Assembly: GCF_000227725.2 (NCBI RefSeq)
Contig: NZ_MU255056.1
Location: forward strand, 2,275,069 to 2,339,068
DNA from: Thiorhodospira sibirica ATCC 700588
GTDB taxonomy: Bacteria > Pseudomonadota > Gammaproteobacteria > Ectothiorhodospirales > Ectothiorhodospiraceae
Length of the DNA stretch: 64,000 nucleotides
Direction: 5' to 3'
Below, piece by piece: positions 36,737 through 44,528 of this stretch; position 1 is the stretch's first letter, and the number at the start of each line of letters is the position of its first letter. The notes below the pieces were generated by a model. The model saw only the letters and a list, made by a program, of their open reading frames with translations, did no database searches and was not told the DNA's origin. The position numbers and the translations under genes are program-made.

Positions 36737-38094
36737 TATTTGTCCTCAATCAGGTTATCAGCGACCAGTTCCAGCAGGCTTTCAATCTTGCGGCCCCAGG
36801 CGAGGTGTTCGCCACTATCATCAAAATTTTGCCGACAATTGGAGCAGCTGGTGAGCATCAGGTGGGCGCGGGTGCTGTCCATTTGTTTGAGCTTGAGCTC
36901 CATCGCCTTGTAGCGCAATTCATCCGCCCGGTGAATGGTGATCACCCCGCCGCCGCCGCCACAACACCAGTTAAAATCGCCGCTGCTGGCCGGTTCCCGC
37001 AGCTCAATCCCCAGGGCTTCAATGATTTTGCGCGGCGCTTGCGTGGCACCGCCGCGCCGTGAAACCTGACAGGGGTCGTGAAAGGCCGCTGTTTTGCCGA
37101 CGGTTCTAAGCTTGAGCTTGCCCTGTTCCACGGCATCGGCGAGAAACTCGCTGATATGCACCACCGTAAAGGGCAAAGACTGGCCATACATATTGGCGCC
37201 ATGCCAGCGCATCGCCTGATAGGCATGGCCGCATTCTGGCAGTAGCACCGTTTTGGCCTTGATCTTGATGGCGGTGTCGATGATCTTTTGCGACATATCC
37301 TTTTGCCAGTCCAGATTCCCCGAGAGCAGGCCGAAATTGGTGGCCTCATAGCCCTCGGTATGAAACGTCCATGAAAGCCCGAGATAATTGAGCACCTTGG
37401 CGGTATCGGCCATGGATTTGGGATATTTCTGAATCTCGATGGATGACATGCAGACCAGAATATCCGCCTGCTCCTTATCGATATACATATCGACTTCGTG
37501 TTCATCCTCCATCCAGCGGATGCGCTCCTTAAAGACCTTGGGATTGGCACCCAGCGGACTGCCCTCTTCCTCGGCCTTGAGCGCCACCGCCCACAGCTCA
37601 TGCGGCACCAGACCGGCATGGAACATGGCATGACGGGCCATGCCCACCAGTGAGGCAATATCAATGCTCATCGGGCAGGCCAGGGTGCAGCGTCCGCACA
37701 TCGTGCAGGAGTCATAAATCAGCTCCTGCCAGGCTTCTAGTTCTTCAACCGTGACCTTGTGCTTGAGATTGAATAATTTATAAAAGAAGGCAAAGGGCCC
37801 GGCCTCGCGCTTATACGCCTGTTTGAAGGGTTCAATCTTCCAGATCGGGGTGTATTTGGGATCGCCGGTGGTCACATAAAAATGACAGGCATTGGCACAG
37901 ATGCCGCAATGCACGCAGGATTCCATATAGGTCGCGGCAACATAGCCAAAATCCTTGGCAAAATGCTGCATCGCCTTTTTGACCCGTTCGGCATCGCTCA
38001 TCTCGCCCTGGGTGTCATAGCGCACCATCGGCTTTTTGAGGCCGAAGCGCTTGGATTCCATGTCCACAGCATGTTCAATGATAGGATCAGTCAC
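36736..38094 (-). CDS. isp2: Hydrogenase-associated Isp2, HdrD-like iron-sulfur protein
   Basis: A 452-residue soluble protein with two ferredoxin-type [4Fe-4S] motifs (CVHCGICANACH and CTMCGRCTLACP) and two CCG domains in the C-terminal half, with cysteines in PECGH, HDPC, WCCGGGGG and SCSNC. This is the HdrD/DsrK-like layout, in which the CCG domains may bind a special [4Fe-4S] cluster that reduces disulfides or persulfides. In Isp-type hydrogenases it is thought to take electrons from the enzyme at the cytoplasmic side. It overlaps isp1 and hynL by one to four bases, so translation is coupled. Confidence 0.9.
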   Translation of the reverse strand: MTDPIIEHAVDMESKRFGLKKPMVRYDTQGEMSDAERVKKAMQHFAKDFGYVAATYMESCVHCGICANACHFYVTTGDPKYTPIWKIEPFKQAYKREAGPFAFFYKLFNLKHKVTVEELEAWQELIYDSCTMCGRCTLACPMSIDIASLVGMARHAMFHAGLVPHELWAVALKAEEEGSPLGANPKVFKERIRWMEDEHEVDMYIDKEQADILVCMSSIEIQKYPKSMADTAKVLNYLGLSWTFHTEGYEATNFGLLSGNLDWQKDMSQKIIDTAIKIKAKTVLLPECGHAYQAMRWHGANMYGQSLPFTVVHISEFLADAVEQGKLKLRTVGKTAAFHDPCQVSRRGGATQAPRKIIEALGIELREPASSGDFNWCCGGGGGVITIHRADELRYKAMELKLKQMDSTRAHLMLTSCSNCRQNFDDSGEHLAWGRKIESLLELVADNLIEDK

Positions 38095-38753
38095 GACAGG
38101 CCTCCTCTACGGGCAAAACGAACAGCAGTGGTCCAGCGCGATACCATCAGCCAAAAACCGTGCATCAGCTTGCCAAAGGGCAGATAGATCAGCAGTAGCT
38201 GAAAGCTGAGAATATGAATGGCGAGCATCAATTCATAATTGGGGATCAGATTGGCATTGACCAAAAGCCCGGTGACGACCGGGGCGATGGTGACAAACCA
38301 GGCAAAGTAATCATCAAAATTGGACATCATGCGCGTGACCGGATTGAGGATGCGCTTGATCAGAGCCACCATCAGGGCTGCTACGGTGATGCCGCCGACA
38401 AAGAAGATGACATTATTGGGCAGGCCTGGCCAGCCAAAGCCCAGAATATCCTCAAAAAACAGGATATGCGGCACGAAAAACAGCAGCACGATAAAAAATC
38501 CCAGGTGAAACACATAGCTGATCCAGTATTGCCCCTGCACCTTGGGGGCAAATTCCGGATACGGCAGCACCCGCACAAACACCGCCCGCAGCCCCCGCTT
38601 CCAGACACCCTGGGTCACACGCGGCTGCGAATGATCCGCTTTATGCCGCAAGCCCCACACCCCGACTAAGCGCCACACCATCCCAAAAACAAAAATAATC
38701 AAGGCCCATTGCATCGCCGGGCCACGGGCGAAATCCAGTAAAGTCACACTCAT
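38091..38753 (-). CDS. isp1: Hydrogenase-associated Isp1, cytochrome b (NarI/DsrM-like)
   Basis: A 220-residue inner-membrane protein with five or so helices and histidines placed for haem b binding (FHLGFFIVLLFFVPH and LAIHILSFQLL, both near helix ends). It resembles the NarI/DsrM/HmeC family of quinone-interacting cytochromes. It would carry electrons between the periplasmic hydrogenase and Isp2 or the quinone pool. It overlaps the small subunit and isp2 genes by four bases each. Confidence 0.88.
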   Translation of the reverse strand: MSVTLLDFARGPAMQWALIIFVFGMVWRLVGVWGLRHKADHSQPRVTQGVWKRGLRAVFVRVLPYPEFAPKVQGQYWISYVFHLGFFIVLLFFVPHILFFEDILGFGWPGLPNNVIFFVGGITVAALMVALIKRILNPVTRMMSNFDDYFAWFVTIAPVVTGLLVNANLIPNYELMLAIHILSFQLLLIYLPFGKLMHGFWLMVSRWTTAVRFARRGGLS

Positions 38754-39808
38754 TCCCCCTTCGCAATCGTGTCTTGGTGGCGACGCGAAAGCACCGCCAC
38801 GCCTGCACCAACCGCCGCACCCGCAGCGGCCGCAGCGGCCAGTCCGGCAGCATTGCCCCAGTGGGTTGCCGACAGTGGTTTATAAAAGCTGTCTTTGTCC
38901 CAGAAACGCGGTTCCGAACAGCCCAGACAACCATGCCCGGACTGAATCGGGAAGCTTTGCCCCTGATTCCATTTAATGGTCGCACAGGCGTTATAGGTGA
39001 TCGGACCTTTGCAGCCCAGCGCATACAGACACCAGCCCTTGCGCGCCCCTTCATCATCAAAGCCACGGGCAAATTTGCCGCGCTCATACAGGGGCCGACG
39101 ATAGCAGCGGTCGTGAATGGTATCGCCGAAAAAGGCCACCGGCCGCCCCAGACGATCCATCTCCGGCAGGCGTCCAAAGGTCAGAAAACTGGCGATGGTG
39201 CCGGTCATGACCTCCGGAATTGGCGGACAGCCCGGCAGATTGATCACCGGCTTATCTTTAATAATCTCATCGACACCGACCGCCCCGGTGGGATTGGGCC
39301 GGGCCATCGGCAAACCGCCGTAGGCCGCACAGGTCCCCACCGAAATCAGCGCCGCAGCGCCAGCGGCCACCGTTTCCAGGGTTTCCAGATTGGTATGGCC
39401 GTCGATGGTGGAATAAATGCCGCCGTCTTTGAGCGGAATCGAGCCATCGACAATCACCAGATACTTGCCCCAGTTCTCCTGCATGGCCTGATCACGCGCA
39501 TCTTCAGCGGCGCGACCGGCCGCTGCCTGCAAGGTGTGATGATAATCCAGGGAAATAAAATCAAAGATCAATGATTCAATGCTGGGGGCATAGGAACGCA
39601 GGATCGACTCGGTACAGCCGGTACACTCCTGAAATGATAGCCAGATCACCGATTGGCGCCGGGTGGCGGCCAGGGCATCGGCCATCACCGGGGCCATGGA
39701 GGCGGGTAGCGCCATGCTGGTGGCCATCGCGGCGCAAAATTTCAAAAAAGTACGGCGACTGATGCCTTGACGCCTAAGCTCATCGCCAAGTGTATCTGCT
39801 TTTTTCAT
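38750..39808 (-). CDS. hynS: [NiFe] hydrogenase small subunit with Tat signal
   Basis: The 352-residue Fe-S subunit. The N-terminus carries the twin-arginine motif SRRTFLKF (residues about 17–24), so the folded heterodimer is exported by Tat. Cysteines for the proximal cluster (ECTGCTES, GTCAAYGG, PGCPP), and for the medial and distal clusters (HDRCYRR, WCLYALGCKGP, GCLGCSEPRFW) are in the expected order. A hydrophobic Ala/Gly-rich segment near the C-terminus (about residues 318–340) would anchor it in the membrane. First structural gene of the operon. Confidence 0.95.
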   Translation of the reverse strand: MKKADTLGDELRRQGISRRTFLKFCAAMATSMALPASMAPVMADALAATRRQSVIWLSFQECTGCTESILRSYAPSIESLIFDFISLDYHHTLQAAAGRAAEDARDQAMQENWGKYLVIVDGSIPLKDGGIYSTIDGHTNLETLETVAAGAAALISVGTCAAYGGLPMARPNPTGAVGVDEIIKDKPVINLPGCPPIPEVMTGTIASFLTFGRLPEMDRLGRPVAFFGDTIHDRCYRRPLYERGKFARGFDDEGARKGWCLYALGCKGPITYNACATIKWNQGQSFPIQSGHGCLGCSEPRFWDKDSFYKPLSATHWGNAAGLAAAAAAGAAVGAGVAVLSRRHQDTIAKGE

Positions 39809-39854
39809 CGCTACAATCTCCTCATTATTATCACGCAGGGTCTATCCCCGCGTT

Positions 39855-40265
39855 TTATTCTGCGCTCAGTTGCTGTTGTAACAGCGCCACTGCAGCACAT
39901 AAATCATCGTGATGCGTCATCAACATCAACGGCAATGCCGTGATTTCCAGATACTCGGCAACCAGGCGCTCATCGGCCCCGAAATCACGCAGCCACCACA
40001 CCCCGGCCACCGCCGTTTCAAACACCTCCGAGCGACCGGAGGCCTCAATCAGGGCGCTGACCTCGCCGCGTCCGAGCAGCTGTTGCAACTGCTGATAATC
40101 GGCGGGCGACAAAGGCAAACCGTGCAGATCAATGCGCTCCCGCACGCTGCGCCCCGCACAAACCGCCTGCAAGAGCTCCCAAACCTCGTGCAGCAGCGCC
40201 TTGGGCATCTCGCTGGGCCCTTCCTGGGGCGGCGCTATCTGAATGGGAATATCATCAAGGGACAT
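39855..40265 (-). CDS. HupH/HyaF C-terminal-domain protein
   Basis: A 136-residue soluble protein, probably a hydrogenase maturation or assembly factor. It matches the C-terminal domain of HupH/HyaF, with QLLGRGEVSALIE, followed by ETAVAGVWWLRDFG and EYLEITALP. Full-length HupH proteins are about twice as long, so this is a stand-alone C-terminal domain. It overlaps the protease gene by 11 bases and lies 46 bases before hynS. HupH-type proteins are thought to act on small-subunit maturation or protection. Confidence 0.75.
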   Translation of the reverse strand: MSLDDIPIQIAPPQEGPSEMPKALLHEVWELLQAVCAGRSVRERIDLHGLPLSPADYQQLQQLLGRGEVSALIEASGRSEVFETAVAGVWWLRDFGADERLVAEYLEITALPLMLMTHHDDLCAAVALLQQQLSAE

Positions 40266-40824
40266 GCTGCCACCGTTGTAAAATATGTTTAACCGCCTCA
40301 GCCGCCTGCAGCATCCCCGCCTGCACCGCTGCGCTGGGTTGCTCTCCCCAGTCCAGCGAAAGCGGCTGAATTCCTACCAAGGCCCGCCGCCTTGGCAGGC
40401 GATCCTCCAGCAAAGCCACCGCAAGCAGATCGTTTAAGCTAACCTCATGCACACTGCTTTTCTTGCCCGTGGAGACAAACTCATCCATCGCCGCATCCTC
40501 AAACACCCGCACCGTACCCGCCGGGGCCTCAAGGTTGGCGGTATCCACCACAATCAAGGCATGCGCCTGTACCACCGCATCGGCCAAGGCAAAGCCCAGC
40601 GTACCGCCGTCCATCCATTGCACCCCAGGAAAGTCCGCACTGTGTGCGGCCAGGGTGCGTACCACATACACCCCTGCTCCCTCATCACTTAACAAGGTAT
40701 TGCCCAGGCCCAGCACCAGGGTGTGGGAACATGGCGCGTCGATTAACGCAGTTGGCATCGCAATGGGCATCGTTTGGCAAATCATTGAGGTGGCAACGCT
40801 TCCATCGGTTATGTGTTTGTTCAT
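40255..40824 (-). CDS. Hydrogenase maturation protease
   Basis: Endopeptidase that removes the C-terminal tail of the large subunit after nickel insertion. The 189-residue product has GLGNTLLSDEGAGVYVV (the nickel-sensing Glu/Asp region), MDGGTLG, VVDTANLEAP and the late His in VHEVSL. The ATG at 40824 has agagg eight bases upstream; the longer ORF upstream is unconserved. The start of the hydrogenase operon: no other gene precedes it on this strand before the divergent promoter region. Confidence 0.88.
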   Translation of the reverse strand: MNKHITDGSVATSMICQTMPIAMPTALIDAPCSHTLVLGLGNTLLSDEGAGVYVVRTLAAHSADFPGVQWMDGGTLGFALADAVVQAHALIVVDTANLEAPAGTVRVFEDAAMDEFVSTGKKSSVHEVSLNDLLAVALLEDRLPRRRALVGIQPLSLDWGEQPSAAVQAGMLQAAEAVKHILQRWQHVP

Positions 40825-40978
40825 CGGGCAGCCTCTGCAAGGTGCCGCCCCGCGTATTATGCGCAATAATGTATTTTCTTATAATAATTTAAGATGTGTG
40901 AAAATAGTTATATTCCAATACATTGAATTGCAATATAGCCCAGATTGGGCAATGCGTCTTGGCACAGCGCATGTTATC

Positions 40979-40992
40979 TTGATATAAATCAA
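40979..40992. promoter_or_regulatory. Perfect FNR/Anr-type palindrome
   Basis: TTGATATAAATCAA fits the FNR consensus TTGAT-N4-ATCAA exactly. It lies in the 241-base region between the divergent hydrogenase operon and the BtuF-like gene, 155 bases from the protease ATG and 74 bases from the BtuF-like ATG. FNR control is reported for the hynS-type operon of Thiocapsa, so anaerobic induction of the hydrogenase is plausible. Confidence 0.7.
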
Positions 40993-41065
40993 TGCACGTC
41001 TTGCAAGCCTACCCCAAAGCCCTGGCTAAGCCCTTATTTTCATTGTCTAAACGAGTATTCTTGCC

Positions 41066-41983
41066 ATGTCATCCAAACATTTGCTGATCGGGCTTTTGAG
41101 CCTGTGTCTGCTGGGCACGGTGTCTGCCGATACCCACACCGCAGCCCACACCATTCATGTGGTGGACGATCATGGGCGCAGCGTGCGCCTAGCCCAACCG
41201 GCTCAGCGCATCATCTCACTGGCCCCCAATATCACCGAAAACCTCTTTGCCATCGGCGCGGGCGCGTTGATCGTCGGCACCGTAAGCTTCAGTGACTACC
41301 CGCCCGAGGCTGAGGAGCTGGCGCGGGTGGGCGCCTACAACCAACTGGATCTGGAAGCGATTGTGGCCAGTCAGCCTGATCTGGTCATCGCCTGGTCAAG
41401 CGGCAATCCGCGTCCGCAGATTGAAACGCTGGAACGCTTAGGGCTAACCGTCTATTACACCGAACCGCGCCGCTTTGAAGATATCGCCACAACCCTGCAC
41501 CGCTTTGGCCAGCTCAGCGGCCATACAACCCAGGCAGCGGCAGCCATTGCGCAATTTGAAGCGCGGTATCGCGCCTTGCAAGCAAAATATGCCCACCGCC
41601 CTCGGGTGCGACTGTTTTATCAGGTCTGGGAACAGCCCTTGATGACGATTAACCGTGAACACCTGATTCAACAGGCCATTGAAACCTGCGGCGGGGTGAA
41701 TGTCTTTGCCGATCTGGAGCGCCTGATTCCACGCATCAGCCATGAGGCCGTGATCGCGCAAAACCCGGATGCCTTGGTCGGCGGCGGCATGGGCGAGGAT
41801 AACCCAGCGTGGATGCAAGCCTGGCGCCAATGGCCACACCTACAGGCCGTCGCGCAAGGGCATTTGTTTTTTATCCCGCCCTCCTTACTACAACGCCACA
41901 CCACCCGCATCCTCGACGGCACGGCTTTACTGTGCGAACAACTCGAACAGGTGCGCCAGGCAGCCAACTCCCACCCGCCTTAA
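41066..41983 (+). CDS. Periplasmic BtuF-like substrate-binding protein (vitamin B12 or metal chelate)
   Basis: A 305-residue protein with a signal peptide (about residues 1–21) and the class III periplasmic-binding fold: RIISLAPNITENLFAIGAGALIVG, SDYPPEA, and later TLHRFGQLSGHTTQA. The spacing fits BtuF-type cobalamin-binding proteins of ABC importers. No btuCD or TonB receptor is adjacent, and no cobalamin riboswitch was seen upstream. It could serve another metal complex. The gene is divergent from the hydrogenase operon and shares the FNR-palindrome region. Confidence 0.75.
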   Translation: MSSKHLLIGLLSLCLLGTVSADTHTAAHTIHVVDDHGRSVRLAQPAQRIISLAPNITENLFAIGAGALIVGTVSFSDYPPEAEELARVGAYNQLDLEAIVASQPDLVIAWSSGNPRPQIETLERLGLTVYYTEPRRFEDIATTLHRFGQLSGHTTQAAAAIAQFEARYRALQAKYAHRPRVRLFYQVWEQPLMTINREHLIQQAIETCGGVNVFADLERLIPRISHEAVIAQNPDALVGGGMGEDNPAWMQAWRQWPHLQAVAQGHLFFIPPSLLQRHTTRILDGTALLCEQLEQVRQAANSHPP

Positions 41984-41987
41984 AAAC

Positions 41988-42045
41988 GTAGCGGACGCCT
42001 CTTGCGTTCACTGGTTTTTAAGCGATACCTGGAAGGTATCGCCAC
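41988..42045 (+). repeat. R1 repeat, diverged copy
   Basis: Same layout as 1784–1842: gcggacgcctcttgcgttc then agcgatacctggaaggtatcgc. It starts immediately after the BtuF-like stop codon (41983). Confidence 0.65.
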
Positions 42046-42131
42046 GGCGTGGCGCTCCCATAAGCACTCCCAGAAGTTCAATGCCCATTTTGTTAAAATC
42101 ACCCAACGAATAATCCCACGGGAGAGAGTCA

Positions 42132-42734
42132 ATGCCACAGACTGCCACACACCTACCCATCCTTATCGCGGATTACCTCGAAGGCGAACAGCACAGCGAC
42201 ATACGCCATGAATACATCGCCGGTCAGGTCTTTGCGATGGCCGGCGCAAGTGAAATTCATAATCGTATTTCGGGGAATCTTTTCTTTCATCTGCGCGCCA
42301 GTACCCGAGGCACGTCGTGCGGGGTATTTATCGGAGACATGAAAGTACATGTCGCCAAGTTTGAGAGTTTTTACTACCCGGATGTGCTGCTCACCTGCGC
42401 AAGCGATGACCGCGAGCCATTCTACAAAACCGCCCCCTGCCTCATCGCAGAAGTCCTATCCCCGACCACAGAACTGACCGATCGCCGCGAAAAGCTCATC
42501 GCCTATCGCACCTTAGCCGCCCTGCACTACTACCTGCTGATTGCGCAAGAAAAGCGCTGCGTTGAGCTATACCAGCGCAGCGCCTCCGGACAATGGCTCT
42601 ATCAGGTCTATGAACAAAGCGGCGAAATTGAACTGAACTGCCCACCCATCCAGCGCATCATTACACTCGATGAACTCTATGAAGATGTCGTCTGGAACGA
42701 TGCAGAACCTGCCATGCGTGACGGCGGCTTCTAG
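42132..42734 (+). CDS. Uma2-family protein (DUF820, PD-(D/E)xK nuclease fold)
   Basis: A 200-residue protein of the Uma2 family. It shows RHEYIAGQVFAMAGASEIHN near the N-terminus, YYPDVLLTC with the first acidic residue, CLIAEVLSPTTELTDRREKLIAYR and the LxYYLLI strand. The fold is of restriction-endonuclease type, but no function is established for most members; it is common in cyanobacteria and phototrophic or sulfur bacteria. Start has gggagag upstream. A terminator overlaps the stop. Confidence 0.85.
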   Translation: MPQTATHLPILIADYLEGEQHSDIRHEYIAGQVFAMAGASEIHNRISGNLFFHLRASTRGTSCGVFIGDMKVHVAKFESFYYPDVLLTCASDDREPFYKTAPCLIAEVLSPTTELTDRREKLIAYRTLAALHYYLLIAQEKRCVELYQRSASGQWLYQVYEQSGEIELNCPPIQRIITLDELYEDVVWNDAEPAMRDGGF

Positions 42735-42746
42735 CCGTCGCTTTTT
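42720..42746 (+). terminator. Terminator at the end of the Uma2-family gene
   Basis: GACGGC, eight-base loop, GCCGTC, then gcttttt. It overlaps the last codons and the stop. Confidence 0.7.
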
Positions 42747-42751
42747 CTGGG

Positions 42752-42776
42752 AGCGGCATCTGGAAGATGTCGCTAC
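42752..42776. repeat. R1-type half element
   Basis: AGCGGCATC–tggaa–GATGTCGCT, closely related to the second hairpin of the R1 repeats. From 42777 to 42963 I see no gene. Confidence 0.6.
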
Positions 42777-42963
42777 GTTTTTATGTCAAGCTCAGGCTTG
42801 GCAGTCCCAGGGCGGTGCTCCCAAGAGGTGTGTGGCAACGTCCAGAGGTCGGGGCAAAATTGAAGAGTCTTTCATTGTATGGGCAGCGTAGGTTTGTATT
42901 TGGGGAGCGCTTGATCGACAATAGGCGGACTAAAACCTCTTTCAGATGGTGTGTTGCAAGGCT

Positions 42964-43995
42964 ATGCCGCGTAAAATCAAGACCCTGTTTGGCCATAAAC
43001 TCACCCGGCAAACGGTGCGCCGGGCGAAGCAATGGACGGCCTCATTAAGTATTGGCCTGGTATTGTTGGTGGTGTTTTCGTTTCTGCCCGACTCCATGGT
43101 GCGTGATCTGCCCAAAGAGGTGCAGGAATCGGTGGAGCTGGCGGAGGATGTGCGCCGTTTTGTGGTGCGCACGGTGGGCGAGGGCGGGGCCTTTACCGGT
43201 GATGCGGCGCTTGAATTGCTCTACATTTTTCGTGCGATCTTTCCCAAGGAACTGCGTGATCTGCTGCCCAGCCGCGACGAGATTTATATTCCCGTCGCAC
43301 CCGGCGAGTTACCCCGCACGGCGGCAAGCTTTAGCCTGGCGCGCCAGGCGCTGTATGAGCGGGTGGACCATGATCGCCGTTTGACCCTGTATTGCGGCTG
43401 TCGCTATGACCGTAACGGTCAGGTTGATCTGAAGAGCTGCGAGCTTGAGGAGCTTCAATCCATCGAGCGGGCGCGCCGCGTCGAGGCAGAGCATGTCTTC
43501 CCCGCCTCTCAGTTTGGCAATTTTCGCCCATGCTGGCGCGAGCCTGAATCTTTTGCCCAATGTCGCAGCAGCACCGGCAATGTCTTGTCCGGACGCGAGT
43601 GCTGTTTGCGCACCGATGCCACCTTTGTTGCAGCGCACAATGATTTGCATAACCTGTTTCCGGCGGTCGGCCATATCAATGGGCAGCGCAGCAATTATAC
43701 CTGGGGCACCACCCGTTTCGGCGAGCGCTATGGCGCGTGTGAGATGGTCATCAATTCCCGCCGCCGTGAAGCCACGCCACCCGAGGCGGTACGCGGGGCG
43801 ATTGCCCGCAGCATGCTCTATATGCGCGATACCTATGGCTTTCGTCTGAGCCGTCAGGATGAAAAACTCTACACCGCCTGGAATCGACAATATCCGCCCG
43901 AGGCCTGGGAAATCACCCGTAACCAGCGCATTCGGGTCATTCAGGGCATGAGTAATCCCTATATTGAGAATTATCAGCGCATGAGTGGTACCTAG
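42964..43995 (+). CDS. Endonuclease I-like protein with N-terminal membrane anchor
   Basis: A 343-residue protein of the endonuclease I (EndA) superfamily. The signature is EAEHVFPASQFGN, with later AAHNDLHNLFPAVGHINGQRSNY and AIARSMLYMRDTYG. Near residues 22–42 there is one hydrophobic helix with a basic run before it, so the protein is probably membrane anchored with the nuclease in the periplasm. E. coli EndA is about 235 residues; this one has an extra 100-residue N-terminal segment. Start ATG has aagg just upstream. Nucleic-acid degradation in the periplasm is the likely function. Confidence 0.8.
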   Translation: MPRKIKTLFGHKLTRQTVRRAKQWTASLSIGLVLLVVFSFLPDSMVRDLPKEVQESVELAEDVRRFVVRTVGEGGAFTGDAALELLYIFRAIFPKELRDLLPSRDEIYIPVAPGELPRTAASFSLARQALYERVDHDRRLTLYCGCRYDRNGQVDLKSCELEELQSIERARRVEAEHVFPASQFGNFRPCWREPESFAQCRSSTGNVLSGRECCLRTDATFVAAHNDLHNLFPAVGHINGQRSNYTWGTTRFGERYGACEMVINSRRREATPPEAVRGAIARSMLYMRDTYGFRLSRQDEKLYTAWNRQYPPEAWEITRNQRIRVIQGMSNPYIENYQRMSGT

Positions 43996-43998
43996 CCC

Positions 43999-44517
43999 GT
44001 GGGCGCGCCCGGCGAAATACACGCTGGCCTGGGCTCAGGCTTTGCCCGCATCGGTATTGTTACTGCATCGGATCGTGCCAGTGCGGGTGAATATCAAGAC
44101 CGTGGCGGGCCTGCGGTGATCGCGTGGTTCAGGCAGGCATTGCCCCAGCCTTTTGAGGCGGTGTCGCGGATTGTCGCCGATGAGCAGGCGGCGATTGAGG
44201 CGGCCTTGTGTGCGCTGTGTGATCATGAGCCGTGTCGTTTGGTGATTACCACCGGTGGTACCGGCCCGGCGCGGCGCGATGTCACCCCCCAGGCCACCGA
44301 GCGGGTCTGTGACGTACTGCTGCCCGGTTTTGGTGAGCAGATGCGTCGGGTCTCGGTGCAAACCGTGCCAACCGCCATTTTGTCGCGCCAAACCGCCGGG
44401 ATTCGCGGCCAGTCCCTGATTATTAACCTGCCCGGCAATCCAGCGGCGATTGATGTCTGCTTGCAGGCAGTCTTTCCGGCGCTGGCGCATTGTCTGGAAT
44501 TGATTGAATCAACCTGA
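43999..44517 (+). CDS. mogA: Molybdopterin adenylyltransferase
   Basis: Adenylylates molybdopterin before molybdenum insertion. The 172-residue protein has IGIVTASDRASAGEYQDRGGP at the N-terminus (in part), the conserved TTGGTGPARRDVTPQAT and INLPGNPAAIDVCL. GTG start, three bases after the upstream stop. It is the partner of moeA (50405–51643), found here 6 kb away. Confidence 0.93.
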   Translation: MGAPGEIHAGLGSGFARIGIVTASDRASAGEYQDRGGPAVIAWFRQALPQPFEAVSRIVADEQAAIEAALCALCDHEPCRLVITTGGTGPARRDVTPQATERVCDVLLPGFGEQMRRVSVQTVPTAILSRQTAGIRGQSLIINLPGNPAAIDVCLQAVFPALAHCLELIEST

Positions 44518-44528
44518 GATTTTTTTTA

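Noticed and set aside
40969..40986. Sigma-54 promoter (tggcac…) in the hydrogenase upstream region
   Set aside because: The TTGC part of the −12 element is missing at the right distance, and it would face the BtuF-like gene.
40992..41065. Cobalamin riboswitch before the BtuF-like gene
   Set aside because: The space is too short and no B12-box-like sequence is seen.
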